A DNA stretch of 45,852 nucleotides, taken from NCBI RefSeq assembly GCF_015999245.1, contig NZ_JAEAMR010000010.1:506778-552629 (forward strand). The letters run 5' to 3'. Below are positions 1 to 7,802 of the stretch, in pieces. The notes under the pieces were generated by a model. That model searched no databases. It had not been told where the DNA came from and saw nothing but the letters and a program-made list of their open reading frames with translations. Source of the DNA: Streptomyces sp. AV19. Lineage in GTDB: Bacteria > Actinomycetota > Actinomycetes > Streptomycetales > Streptomycetaceae. Position 1 is the stretch's first letter. Every line of letters starts with the position of its first letter. Position numbers and translations under genes: made by a program.

Positions 1-75
1 GAGCCCCCGCCTCACCGCGCGGAGCGCGGTGCCGGGCCGAGGGGCGGAGCCCCGGGGAAACGGTGAAAGGGCGGG
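1..75 (-). repeat. Right half of a composite intergenic repeat (hairpins plus 18-nt box)
   Basis: The + strand shows two micro-hairpins, CCGCGC/GCGCGG with loop GGA (15-29) and GGGGC/GCCCC with loop GGA (41-53), then AAACGGTGAAAGGGCGGG at 58-75. That 18-mer is the exact reverse complement of the box at 29669, 38744 and 45659, and the same sequence as at 39379. It is followed by CTGGGGCAA, close to the outer end of the 38.7-39.4 kb element. The left part lies outside the window. Confidence 0.8.
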
Positions 76-119
76 GCTGGGGCAACAAAAATGGAGGCGC
101 GCTCCGCACCTCCGCGCCG

Positions 120-170
120 TAGAATTGCTGTCCGGTGAAGGCCGGTCCGCATCATCGCGGGCCGGCCTTC
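120..170 (+). promoter_or_regulatory. Candidate promoter and 5'-UTR hairpin of the HAD gene
   Basis: TAGAAT at 120-125 is a good -10 hexamer; no clear -35 is visible. A start near 132 would put the mRNA 5' end just before a 14-bp stem (137-150 with 157-170, loop 151-156, one G-T pair). The stem ends 10 nt before the ribosome-binding site GGAGG at 181-185. It could protect the 5' end, attenuate, or terminate read-through from the repeat upstream. Confidence 0.45.
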
Positions 171-192
171 TGTCCCCCCAGGAGGTGTGCGG

Positions 193-885
193 ATGACCAG
201 CGGCATCCCCGCGCTCACGACCCCGTCCACAGGCAGCGCCCTGCAGGCCGTGCTGCTCGACATGGACGGCACGCTCGTCGACACCGAGGGCTTCTGGTGG
301 GAGGTGGAGGTCGCCGTCTTCGCGGAGCTCGGCCACCAGCTCCTGGAGGAGTACCGCGAGATCGTCGTCGGCGGCCCCATGCACCGCAGCGCCGCCTTCC
401 TCATCAAGGCCACCGGCGCCAAGATCGCCCTCGCCGAGCTCACCGCCCTGCTGAACACCCGGTTCTCCGAGATGATCGGCCACGGAGTACCGCTGATGCC
501 GGGGGCCAAGCGGCTGCTCGCCGAGCTGGCCGCGCACGCCGTGCCGACCGCCCTGGTCTCGGCCTCGCACCGGGAGATCATCGACCGGGTGCTGCGCACC
601 CTCGGCCCGGAGCACTTCACGCTCACCGTCGCCGGCGACGAGGTCGAGCGCACCAAGCCGCACCCCGACCCGTACCTCGCGGCCGCCGCCCGGCTCGGCG
701 TGGAGCCGGGCCGCTGCGCCGTCGTCGAGGACACCATCACCGGAGTGACGGCCGCGGAGGCGGCCGGCTGCCGGGTGGTGGCCGTGCCGTCCGTGGGGGC
801 GATCCCCCCGGGCATGGGCCGCACCGTCGTCGGCTCCCTCGAAGAAGTCGATCTCGGATTCCTGCAACGCCTGGTCACCAGCTGA
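193..885 (+). CDS. HAD-superfamily hydrolase (phosphatase, beta-phosphoglucomutase/GPH-like)
   Basis: A 230-residue cytosolic protein of the haloacid dehalogenase superfamily, expected to hydrolyse a phosphate ester through an aspartyl-phosphate; the substrate cannot be read from sequence. All four motifs are visible: motif I DMDGTLVD (nucleophile D23, acid/base D25), motif II ending LVSAS, motif III lysine in RTKPHPDPY, and motif IV VVEDT. The region between motifs I and II looks like a helical C1 cap, as in beta-phosphoglucomutase and phosphoglycolate phosphatase. Start ATG 193 is chosen because GGAGG (181-185) lies 7 nt upstream; an in-frame GTG at 187 is too close. Length is typical. It stands alone, and the next gene begins about 400 nt downstream. 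Confidence 0.85.
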   Translation: MTSGIPALTTPSTGSALQAVLLDMDGTLVDTEGFWWEVEVAVFAELGHQLLEEYREIVVGGPMHRSAAFLIKATGAKIALAELTALLNTRFSEMIGHGVPLMPGAKRLLAELAAHAVPTALVSASHREIIDRVLRTLGPEHFTLTVAGDEVERTKPHPDPYLAAAARLGVEPGRCAVVEDTITGVTAAEAAGCRVVAVPSVGAIPPGMGRTVVGSLEEVDLGFLQRLVTS

Positions 886-1294
886 AGATCACAAGCTGAA
901 TCGGCACTCTGGAATCCTCAAGGAACTCTCAGCGCCGGACCGACTGTTTTCCGTGACCGATCCCGCGGTAATTGCCAAGAGCCGCAAGGTCATTCACCGA
1001 GTGATGTTCATCACCGGACGTGACGCCTCCGGGGTGCCCTCCGCCCCGAGAGTCGCACCCTTGTGTCCGTATTCGATCCGTGGTGCACGAATCGTTCCGC
1101 CGTTCCGATATCGGGCAACGCCCCGTCGTTATCGCCACGTGATATCGCATCAGGCAGGCCGCGTTCCGGTCATGGTGGTGGTGCGCACTAATCTCTTCGC
1201 GAGTACTTCACGGCCGCCTCCGTGGGGCCCGTGCACAGTGCTTCCGTACGGGTTCCGACGCGCGCCGTTCGCACCACAGGGAGAACACCGCACA
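886..1294. other. Intergenic region upstream of the lipoprotein pair
   Basis: No convincing gene. Base composition is visibly less GC-rich than its neighbours. Two GATATCG palindrome cores at about 1108 and 1140 flank a 25-nt spacer and could be an operator. TAATCT at 1189-1194 with TTCCGG at 1164-1169 (19-nt spacing) is a weak promoter candidate about 100 nt before the next gene. CAGGGAGA just before 1295 is the ribosome-binding site. The open frames here are short and lack a ribosome-binding site. Confidence 0.4.
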
Positions 1295-2893
1295 ATGAAC
1301 CGCAAGACGTTGGTGCTGCCGACCGTGGTGGGCCTGCTGGCCCCCGTGCTCGTCGCCTGTGGCGGCGGTGACGGAGCGGGCAAGGGCAAGGGCGCCATCG
1401 TCATCGGCACCACCGACCGGTTCGAGGAGACGACGGACGCCCCCGCGCCGTTCGACCCCGCCGCGGCCTACGACGTCGGCGTGTGGAACGTGCTGCACAG
1501 CACCTTCCAGACGCTGCTCCGGCTGCCCCGCTCGGGTGCCGAACCGGTCGCCGACGCCGCGGAGAAGTGCGGCTGGACCGACCGGCGCAACGAGCAGTAC
1601 CGCTGCACCCTGCGCAAGGGCCTCACGTTCTCCAACGGGAACGAGATGACCGTCAAGGACGTCAAGTTCTCCATCGAGCGCGCCCGGGCGATCAACTTCG
1701 AAAACGGTCCGGTCTCCCTGCTGAGCAACATCGACCGGGTCGAGACGCCCAACGACCGCCAGATCGTCTTCCAGCTCAAGTCGCCCGACGCGACCTTCCC
1801 GCAGAAGCTCGCCACCCCGGCCGCGGCCATCGTGGACGGCAAGTCCTACCCCAAGGACAAGCTGACGCCCGACGCCTTCAAGGTCGTCGGCTCCGGCCCG
1901 TACACCGTGGAGACGGAGGAGCAGGACAACCGCGTCGTCAAGGCCGTCCTCACCAGGAACCCGGACTACAAGGGTTCGGTCACCGTGCAGAACGACAAGG
2001 TCGAGATGCGCTTCTACGACGACGCCAAGTCGATGGAGAACGCGCTCAAGGCCGGCGACATCGACGTCATGAACCGGACCCTGTCGCCGGACCGGATCGC
2101 CGGACTGCGCAACGCCGCCGGCCAGCAGGTCAAGCTGCTGGAGTCGCCGGGCCACGAGATCGGCTACCTGGCGTTCAACATGGACGACCCGGCCGTCAAG
2201 CCCAAGGCCGTCCGCCAGGCCATGGCCCAGCTCGTCGACCGCCAGGCGCTGGCCCGCGAGGGCTACGACCGCACCAGTGACGCGCTCTACTCGCTGGTCC
2301 CCAGCGGCATTCCGGGCCACCAGAACTCCTTCTCCAACCAGTACGGCGACCCCAGCGTCGAGAAGGCCCGCGCCCTGCTCAAGAGCGCCGGCATCAGCAC
2401 CCCGGTGCGCTTCACCCTCTCCTACTCCTCCGACCACTACGGCGAGGCGACGGCACGGGCGTTCAAGACGCTGCAGAAGCAGCTGAACGGCAGCGGCCTG
2501 TTCGACGTGAAGATCCAGGACGTGAAGTGGGCGGAGTTCCGCCCCAACGCGGCCAAGGGCCAGTACGCCGTCTACGGCATGGGCTGGTTCCCCGACTTCC
2601 CGGACCCGGACAATTTCATCGCGCCGTTCTTCGGCAAGGACAACTTCCTCCGGTCCCGCTACCAGAACGCGAAGATCAACGACCTGATCCCGCGGAGCCG
2701 TCAGACCTCGCAGCGCGACTCGGCGGCCAAGCTCTTCCAGCAGGCGCAGGACATCGTCGCCGACGAGGTGCCGGTGCTGCCGCTGTGGCAGGGCAAGCAG
2801 TACGTGGCCGCCCGGAACAACGTCACCGGCGCGGAGTGGGTGCTCAACGCGGCGTCCGAACTCCAGCCGTGGGAGCTCGCCCGCGGCAAGTGA
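1295..2893 (+). CDS. ABC transporter substrate-binding lipoprotein, family 5 (peptide/nickel type), copy 1
   Basis: A 532-residue extracytoplasmic solute receptor of the SBP_bac_5 (DppA/OppA/NikA) family. The N-terminus is a lipoprotein signal: MNRK, a hydrophobic stretch, then lipobox LVAC with lipidated Cys22, followed by a Gly-rich linker. Family landmarks include the GLTFSNGNEMTVKDVKFSIERA segment (read in parts), VVGSGPYTV, and the C-terminal VPVLPLWQGKQY. Start ATG 1295 gives the signal peptide directly; the open frame extends to 953 but that part is not protein-like. No permease or ATPase genes are adjacent, so it must share a transporter encoded elsewhere or act as a sensor. The next gene is a paralogue. 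Substrate unknown; oligopeptides are most likely by family. Confidence 0.87.
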   Translation: MNRKTLVLPTVVGLLAPVLVACGGGDGAGKGKGAIVIGTTDRFEETTDAPAPFDPAAAYDVGVWNVLHSTFQTLLRLPRSGAEPVADAAEKCGWTDRRNEQYRCTLRKGLTFSNGNEMTVKDVKFSIERARAINFENGPVSLLSNIDRVETPNDRQIVFQLKSPDATFPQKLATPAAAIVDGKSYPKDKLTPDAFKVVGSGPYTVETEEQDNRVVKAVLTRNPDYKGSVTVQNDKVEMRFYDDAKSMENALKAGDIDVMNRTLSPDRIAGLRNAAGQQVKLLESPGHEIGYLAFNMDDPAVKPKAVRQAMAQLVDRQALAREGYDRTSDALYSLVPSGIPGHQNSFSNQYGDPSVEKARALLKSAGISTPVRFTLSYSSDHYGEATARAFKTLQKQLNGSGLFDVKIQDVKWAEFRPNAAKGQYAVYGMGWFPDFPDPDNFIAPFFGKDNFLRSRYQNAKINDLIPRSRQTSQRDSAAKLFQQAQDIVADEVPVLPLWQGKQYVAARNNVTGAEWVLNAASELQPWELARGK

Positions 2894-3047
2894 CCCAGGG
2901 CCCGCCGGACTTCCCCTCGTAGGACCACGCATCACCGAGCAGCACCACGCAACACCAAAGCTCCACCTGCACCACCAGCACCACAAGAACGCCCCAGCGA
3001 GCGGACGCCCGTCCGCCCGGACGACTTGAACTGTGAGGAACGTGTAC
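2894..3047 (+). promoter_or_regulatory. A/C-rich spacer and small hairpin between the two lipoprotein genes
   Basis: Roughly 2930-2990 is almost G-poor, with repeated CACCAC/CAACACC words, unlike the surrounding GC-balanced DNA. It is followed by a GCGGAC/GTCCGC hairpin (3001-3006 with 3011-3016). An unstructured leader before a hairpin and ribosome-binding site suggests tuning of translation or mRNA decay of the second cistron. No promoter is obvious, so the pair is probably co-transcribed. Confidence 0.4.
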
Positions 3048-4640
3048 GTGAGGAAACGTGACCAGTGGCTTGCCGCCCCGCTCGGCGCGGGGCTCGCCGC
3101 CGCGCTGCTCAGCGGCTGCGGCTCGGACGACGGCAAGGCGGCGGGCACCGGTGAGTCGGTGGTCATGGGGATGTCCGACGAGGTCGTGTCCACCGACCCG
3201 GCCTCGGGTTACGACCCGGGATCCTGGCTGGTCTTCAACAACGTCTTCCAGTCGCTGCTGAGCTTCCCCAAGGGCAGCAACTCCCCGCAGCCCGAGGCCG
3301 CCAGGAAGTGCGGCTTCAAGGACCGGACCAGCAGTGTCTACGAGTGCGTCCTCAACGACGGGCTGACGTTCAGCAACGGCCACGCCCTCACCTCCGAGGA
3401 TGTCGCCTACTCGTTCCGCCGCACCATCAAGATCAACGACAAGGCCGGTCCGGCCGCGTCCATGCTCTCCACGATCAAGGAGATCAGGACGCCGGACAAG
3501 AAGACCGTCACCTTCCGGCTCAAGCGGCCCGACGCGACCTTCCCGCTGAAGATCGCCTCGGGCGCCGGCTCCATCGTGGACCGCACCGAGTACCCGATGG
3601 ACAAGCTCCGCACCGACGGCAAGGCCGCCGGCTCCGGCCGCTACACGCTGGACTCGTACGACAAGGACCAGGCCGTCTTCAAGGTCAACGGCTCCTACAA
3701 GGGCCCGGCGACCGCCCAGAACAGCGGCCTGACCCTCAAGCTCTTCCACGGCAAGCAGGACGAGCTCAAGGACGCCCTGCAGAAGGGCGACGTGGACCTC
3801 GCCTACCGTGGCCTGGCCACGGACGACATCGCCTCCCTGGAGGCGGCGGGCTCCCGCAACGAGCTCAAGGTCGTCCAGGGCGCCAGCGCCGAGGTCCAGC
3901 ACCTGGTCTTCAACACCAAGGACCCGGTGGCCGGCAAGGTCGCCGTGCGCAAGGCCGTCGCCTACCTCGTGGACCGCAGCGCCCTGGTCCGCGACGTCTA
4001 CAAGCGCACCGCCGAACCGCTGTACTCCGTCGTCCCCAGCGGGATCACCGCCCACCGCACGCCGTTCTTCGACGTCTACGGCGACCGCCCGCAGCCGGAC
4101 AAGGCCGCCGGCGTGCTCAAGGACGCGGGCATCAAGAACAAGGTCAAGCTCACCCTGTGGGGCACCCCGATCCGCTACGGACCCGGCACCGTCCCGGAGT
4201 TGAAGGCCATCGCCAAGCAGCTCAACGCCAGCGGGCTGTTCGAGGCCGACGTGAAGAGCGTTCCCCTCGCCGAGTACCAGAAGGGCATCGAGGCGGGCCA
4301 GTACCCCGTCTACGTCAAGGGCTGGGTCCCCGACTACCCGGACCCGGACAACTTCACCGCGCCCTTCTTCGGTGAGGGCAACGAACTGGCCAACCACTAC
4401 GAGTCGAAGGAGATCGCCGGCCGCATCCTCCCGGCCACCGCCGCGGAGAGCAGCCGCATCGCCACCGACGCCGAATTCTCCAAGCTCCAGCAGACCATCG
4501 CCCAGGACGTGCCGGTCCTCCCGCTGTGGCAGGGCAAGCAGTACGCCGTCGCCAACAACCGGATATCCGGCCTGCAGTGGACCCTGGACGCCTCGACCGT
4601 CTTCCGCTTCTGGGAGATCGGCAAGGGCAAGAAGGACTGA
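3048..4640 (+). CDS. ABC transporter substrate-binding lipoprotein, family 5, copy 2
   Basis: A 530-residue paralogue of the preceding lipoprotein. With GTG 3048 as start (GAGGAA at 3035-3040, 7 nt upstream) the N-terminus is VRKRDQW, a hydrophobic helix and lipobox LSGC with Cys24; GTG 3033 and 3042 are in frame but have poorer spacing. It shares PDATFP, the DKL segment, GSG-YT and a near-identical VPVLPLWQGKQY near the C-terminus with copy 1, so the pair arose by tandem duplication and then diverged. It is expected to bind peptides or a similar ligand outside the membrane. No permease or ATPase is adjacent. A strong hairpin terminator follows 13 nt after the stop. Confidence 0.86.
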   Translation: MRKRDQWLAAPLGAGLAAALLSGCGSDDGKAAGTGESVVMGMSDEVVSTDPASGYDPGSWLVFNNVFQSLLSFPKGSNSPQPEAARKCGFKDRTSSVYECVLNDGLTFSNGHALTSEDVAYSFRRTIKINDKAGPAASMLSTIKEIRTPDKKTVTFRLKRPDATFPLKIASGAGSIVDRTEYPMDKLRTDGKAAGSGRYTLDSYDKDQAVFKVNGSYKGPATAQNSGLTLKLFHGKQDELKDALQKGDVDLAYRGLATDDIASLEAAGSRNELKVVQGASAEVQHLVFNTKDPVAGKVAVRKAVAYLVDRSALVRDVYKRTAEPLYSVVPSGITAHRTPFFDVYGDRPQPDKAAGVLKDAGIKNKVKLTLWGTPIRYGPGTVPELKAIAKQLNASGLFEADVKSVPLAEYQKGIEAGQYPVYVKGWVPDYPDPDNFTAPFFGEGNELANHYESKEIAGRILPATAAESSRIATDAEFSKLQQTIAQDVPVLPLWQGKQYAVANNRISGLQWTLDASTVFRFWEIGKGKKD

Positions 4641-4653
4641 CCCGCGCAACGAC

Positions 4654-4692
4654 GGCGAAGGGCCCGCCGGTTCGCCCGGCGGGCCCTTCGCC
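4654..4692. terminator. Perfect 17-bp hairpin between convergent genes
   Basis: 4654-4670 pairs perfectly with 4676-4692 around the loop TTCGC. It lies between the stops of the lipoprotein gene (4640) and the convergent response regulator (4711) and would work in both directions. There is no long T tract, as is common in Streptomyces. Confidence 0.8.
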
Positions 4693-4710
4693 GTACCCGT
4701 CGTACGCGGG

Positions 4711-5382
4711 TCACTGCGCGCCGGGACGCACCAGGCCGCTCTCGTACGCGTAGACCGCCGCCTGCACCCGGTCGCGCAGGCCCAGCTTGGTCAGCACGTG
4801 GCCCACATGCGTCTTGACCGTCGTCTCGCTCACGAACAGATCCGCCGCGATCTCCGCGTTGGACAGGCCGCGGGCCACCAGCTTGAGCACCTCGACCTCG
4901 CGGTCGGTCAGCGTGTTCAGCGTGTCCGGCAGGGGCTCCTCGCCGGACGGGAGGTGGGTGGCGTACTTGTCGAGCAGCCGCCGGGTGATGCTGGGCGCCA
5001 GCATCGCCTCGCCGCCGGCCACCACCCGGATCGCCTGCACCAGCTCATGGGCCGGGGCGTCCTTCAACAGGAAGCCGCTCGCCCCGGCGCGCAGCGCCTC
5101 CACCACGTACTCGTCCAGGTCGAAGGTGGTGAGCACCAGCACCTTGGCCGGGCCGTTCCGCTCCGGGCCGGTGATCTGACGGGTCGCCTCCACACCGTCC
5201 ATGCGGGGCATGCGGATGTCCATCAGCACGACGTCGGGCTGGAGAGCGCGCACCTGGTCGAGCGCCTGGAGGCCGTCGCCGGCCTCCCCGACGACCGCGA
5301 TGTCCTGCTCGGCCTCCAGGATCATGCGGAATCCCGTACGCAGCAGGGGCTGGTCGTCGACCAGCAGGACACGGATCGCCAC
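4711..5382 (-). CDS. Orphan NarL/FixJ-type two-component response regulator
   Basis: A 223-residue regulator. The N-terminal receiver domain (about 1-120) shows the acidic pair D9/D10, phospho-acceptor D55 in LMDIRMP, T85/T86 and the conserved K107 in FLLKDAP. The C-terminal LuxR-type helix-turn-helix (about 150-215) reads LTDREVEVLKLVARG, then LSNAEIA and VSETTVKTHV. It should bind DNA as a dimer after phosphorylation. GTG 5382 is the start, with AAGGAG 8 nt upstream. It begins 15 nt after the stop of the RecB-like gene on the same strand, so the two are probably co-transcribed. No histidine kinase lies nearby, which is unusual because NarL-type regulators normally follow their kinase. Target genes unknown. 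Confidence 0.9.
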   Translation of the reverse strand: MAIRVLLVDDQPLLRTGFRMILEAEQDIAVVGEAGDGLQALDQVRALQPDVVLMDIRMPRMDGVEATRQITGPERNGPAKVLVLTTFDLDEYVVEALRAGASGFLLKDAPAHELVQAIRVVAGGEAMLAPSITRRLLDKYATHLPSGEEPLPDTLNTLTDREVEVLKLVARGLSNAEIAADLFVSETTVKTHVGHVLTKLGLRDRVQAAVYAYESGLVRPGAQ

Positions 5383-5397
5383 AGCAAAACTCCTTCG

Positions 5398-6345
5398 CTA
5401 GACCGCGTCCATTCTGCCCTGACCGGCCCTGGACACGGACACGGGCAGCGGATACGGCGGGGGAGTGCCGCCGAACTCCGGGCACTGCGCCTGGTGGTCG
5501 CACCAGCCGCACAGCTTCGTCGGCCGCGGGCGCCAGTCACCCGTCTCCGTGGCCAGCTCGATGGCCTCCCACAGGGCGCGCAGCTTGCGCTCCACCGCCC
5601 GCAGCTCCTCCTCCACCGGGTCGTACGTCAGCACGTCGCCGCTGCCCAGGTAGACCAGCTGGAGCCGGCGCGGCACGACACCGCGCAGCCGCCAGATCAC
5701 CAGCGCGTAGAACGTCATCTGGAACAGGGCGTCGCCCCGGTACCGCGGGGCGGGCGCCTTGCCCGTCTTGTAGTCGACGATCCGCACCTCGCCGGTCGGC
5801 GCGACGTCGACCCGGTCGACGATGCCGCGCAGCACCAGCCCCGAGTCCAGCGTCGTCTCCACGAACAGCTCGCGCTCCGCCGGCTCCAGCCGCGTCGGGT
5901 CCTCCAGCGTGAACCAGCGCTCGACGAGCCGCTCCGCCTCCGCCAGCCAGGCCGCCAGCCGCTCCTCGTCCGCCCCGCCCTCCTCGCCGGCGAACAGCTC
6001 CGCCAGCTCCGGACGGGCCGCCAGCAGCTTCTCCCACTCGCCGGGGACCAGCCCGCGCGCCCGGGGCGCCGTGCGCTCGGCCGCCGGGGCGTCGAAGAGC
6101 CGCTCCAGCACCGCGTGCACCACCGTGCCCCGGGTGGCCGCCGGGCTCGGCTTCTCCGGCAGGCGGTCGATCACCCGGAACCGGTAGAGCAGCGGGCACC
6201 GCATGAAATCGGCCGCGCGCGAGGGCGACAGCGAAGCCGGCCGGGCGGGGCCGGGCTGCGCCGGGACCATCGGGGACGGCGGGGCGCCGGCCGGTGCCGC
6301 GGCGCCCTGCGCCGCGTCGTCGGGAGCGTCGGGAGCGGATTCCAT
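5398..6345 (-). CDS. RecB-like PD-(D/E)XK nuclease
   Basis: A 315-residue single-domain nuclease of the RecB/Cas4-like family, expected to degrade or process DNA ends. Seen: a Pro/Ala-rich disordered N-tail, SPSRAADFMRCPLLYRF with Cys50, a GTVVHAVLE helix, catalytic-core residues in GIVDRVD and RIVDYKTGK (Asp and Lys of PD-DxK), and a C-terminal CGWCDHQAQCPEF. Cys50 plus the three C-terminal cysteines fit the four-Cys iron-sulfur clasp known in AddB and Cas4. ATG 6345 is the start: a PafBC-type promoter ends 7 nt before it, which implies a leaderless mRNA. Similar stand-alone RecB-like proteins in actinobacteria are DNA-damage inducible. The response regulator downstream is probably in the same transcript. 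Confidence 0.85.
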   Translation of the reverse strand: MESAPDAPDDAAQGAAAPAGAPPSPMVPAQPGPARPASLSPSRAADFMRCPLLYRFRVIDRLPEKPSPAATRGTVVHAVLERLFDAPAAERTAPRARGLVPGEWEKLLAARPELAELFAGEEGGADEERLAAWLAEAERLVERWFTLEDPTRLEPAERELFVETTLDSGLVLRGIVDRVDVAPTGEVRIVDYKTGKAPAPRYRGDALFQMTFYALVIWRLRGVVPRRLQLVYLGSGDVLTYDPVEEELRAVERKLRALWEAIELATETGDWRPRPTKLCGWCDHQAQCPEFGGTPPPYPLPVSVSRAGQGRMDAV

Positions 6346-6352
6346 GGCACAG

Positions 6353-6375
6353 ACCCTACGGCCCCCCACCGACAG
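6353..6375 (-). promoter_or_regulatory. PafBC-type (RecA-NDp-like) promoter of the RecB-like gene
   Basis: On the minus strand CTGTCGGTG (6367-6375) is followed by exactly 8 nt and TAGGGT (6353-6358). The known PafBC-dependent consensus is TTGTCRGTG-N8-TANNNT, so only the first base differs. The -10 lies 7 nt from ATG 6345, so transcription should begin at or next to the start codon. Confidence 0.75.
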
Positions 6376-6430
6376 CCGCTGCTCCTTCCCGGGGGTCCGG
6401 GGGTTGCCCCCCGGGAAGGACCAGCAGCGG
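6376..6430. repeat. Long hairpin in the recB/M50 divergent region
   Basis: 6376-6395 pairs with 6408-6430 over 20 bp, with one 3-nt bulge (6420-6422) and a short GC-rich loop. It abuts the PafBC-type box of the nuclease and lies about 95 nt upstream of the M50 gene. It may insulate the two divergent promoters or act as a binding site; it is not at a gene 3' end, so simple termination is unlikely. Confidence 0.7.
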
Positions 6431-6523
6431 CATACCATCGACGGCAGAAGCCCTCGCACTGCATGATCGTGGCAGGGCGCGCGCACCGGGCGGTGCGCGA
6501 GCGGCATCCGACGAGGGGACACC

Positions 6524-7753
6524 GTGGACAACACCGGGCAGGGCGGGTCCGGCACCGGGGGCGCCGGCCACCAGGCCGAGCAGCAGGGACCGGGGCCGCA
6601 GCGTCCGCGCGAGAGCGGCGGGGGCATCCTCATGGGCCGGCCCTTCGGCGTCCCCGTCTACGTGGCGCCCAGCTGGTTCCTCGTCGCGGCCCTGATCACC
6701 TGGGTGTTCGGCGGCCAGCTCGACCGCGTCCTGCCCGAGCTGGGACGCGCCCGCTATTTGGTCTCCCTCTTCTTCGCCGTCGCCTTCTACGCCTCGGTCC
6801 TCGTGCACGAACTGGCGCACACGGTCGCCGCGCTCCGCTTCAAGCTCCCCGTGCGCCGCATCCAGCTCCAGTTCTTCGGCGGGGTCTCCGAGATCGAGAA
6901 GGAGAGCGAGACGCCCGGCCGGGAGTTCGTCCTCGCCTTCGTCGGCCCGCTGCTCTCGCTGGTCCTCGCCGGCGTCTTCTGGCTCGGCCTGCAGGCCGTC
7001 GAGCCGGCCACCGTGCCCGGGGTGCTGCTCGCCGGGCTCATGGTCTCCAACCTCCTGGTGGCCGCGTTCAACCTGCTGCCCGGACTGCCGCTGGACGGCG
7101 GCCGGATGCTCCGCGCCGTCGTCTGGAAGATCAGCGGCCGGGCCATGACCGGCACCGTCGCCGCCGCCTGGGTCGGCCGCGCGCTCGCCGTCAGCGTCCT
7201 GATCGGCCTGCCGCTGCTCACCCAGGCCGACCGCGCCGAGAGCTTCGGCAGCGTGGACTCCCTCACCGACGCCCTGCTCGCCGCCATCCTCGCCGCGATC
7301 ATCTGGACCGGGGCAGGCAACAGCCTGCGCATGGCCCGGCTCCGCGAGCGGCTGCCCGGGCTGAGGGCCCGCACCCTCACCCGCCGCGCCGTCCCCGTCG
7401 AGGCCGCGACCCCGCTCTCCGAGGCCCTGCGCCGCGCCAACGAGCAGGGCGCCCGCGCCCTGGTCGTCGTCGACGGCTCGGGCGCCCCCACCGCCCTGGT
7501 CCGCGAGTCCGCGATCGTCGGCATCCCCGCCCACCGCCGCCCCTGGGTGGCCGTCGGCACCCTCGCCCAGGAACTCACCGACGGCATGCGGGTCTCCGCC
7601 GAGCTCTCCGGCGAGGAGCTCCTGGAGACCCTGCGGCTGACCCCCGCCACCGAGTACCTGGTGGTCGAGGAGACCGGCGAGGTCTACGGCGTGCTGTCCA
7701 CCGCGGACGTCGAGCGCGCCTTCGTCGCCGCCATGGCCCGCACCCCGTCCTGA
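6524..7753 (+). CDS. M50-family membrane metalloprotease with CBS domains (site-2 protease, Rip3-like)
   Basis: A 409-residue intramembrane zinc protease. A polar N-tail precedes several membrane helices. The zinc motif HELAH (H95, E96, H99) sits in a membrane segment and the third ligand is in LPLDGGRML (D191), the standard S2P layout. After the membrane core, residues about 280-400 form a pair of CBS domains, as in Rip3-type proteases and archaeal S2P; these may bind adenine nucleotides. Site-2 proteases cut membrane-spanning anti-sigma or signalling proteins; the target here is unknown. GTG 6524 is the start, with GAGGGG 5 nt upstream. It is divergent from the RecB-like gene and is followed by trmI, as in other streptomycetes to my knowledge. 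Confidence 0.87.
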   Translation: MDNTGQGGSGTGGAGHQAEQQGPGPQRPRESGGGILMGRPFGVPVYVAPSWFLVAALITWVFGGQLDRVLPELGRARYLVSLFFAVAFYASVLVHELAHTVAALRFKLPVRRIQLQFFGGVSEIEKESETPGREFVLAFVGPLLSLVLAGVFWLGLQAVEPATVPGVLLAGLMVSNLLVAAFNLLPGLPLDGGRMLRAVVWKISGRAMTGTVAAAWVGRALAVSVLIGLPLLTQADRAESFGSVDSLTDALLAAILAAIIWTGAGNSLRMARLRERLPGLRARTLTRRAVPVEAATPLSEALRRANEQGARALVVVDGSGAPTALVRESAIVGIPAHRRPWVAVGTLAQELTDGMRVSAELSGEELLETLRLTPATEYLVVEETGEVYGVLSTADVERAFVAAMARTPS

Positions 7754-7790
7754 GCCCGGGGCCGTGGTGCCGGGCCCTCCGTACGCCCGG

Positions 7791-7796
7791 TACGCT
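7791..7796 (+). promoter_or_regulatory. -10 box for a leaderless trmI transcript
   Basis: TACGCT ends 6 nt before ATG 7803 and no ribosome-binding site is visible, so the mRNA probably starts at the AUG. No good -35 is seen. Confidence 0.55.
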
Positions 7797-7802
7797 GGTC
7801 AC

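Noticed and set aside
929..1150. A 73-residue minus-strand open frame in the gap before the lipoproteins
   Set aside because: No ribosome-binding site or recognisable motif; lies in low-complexity control DNA.
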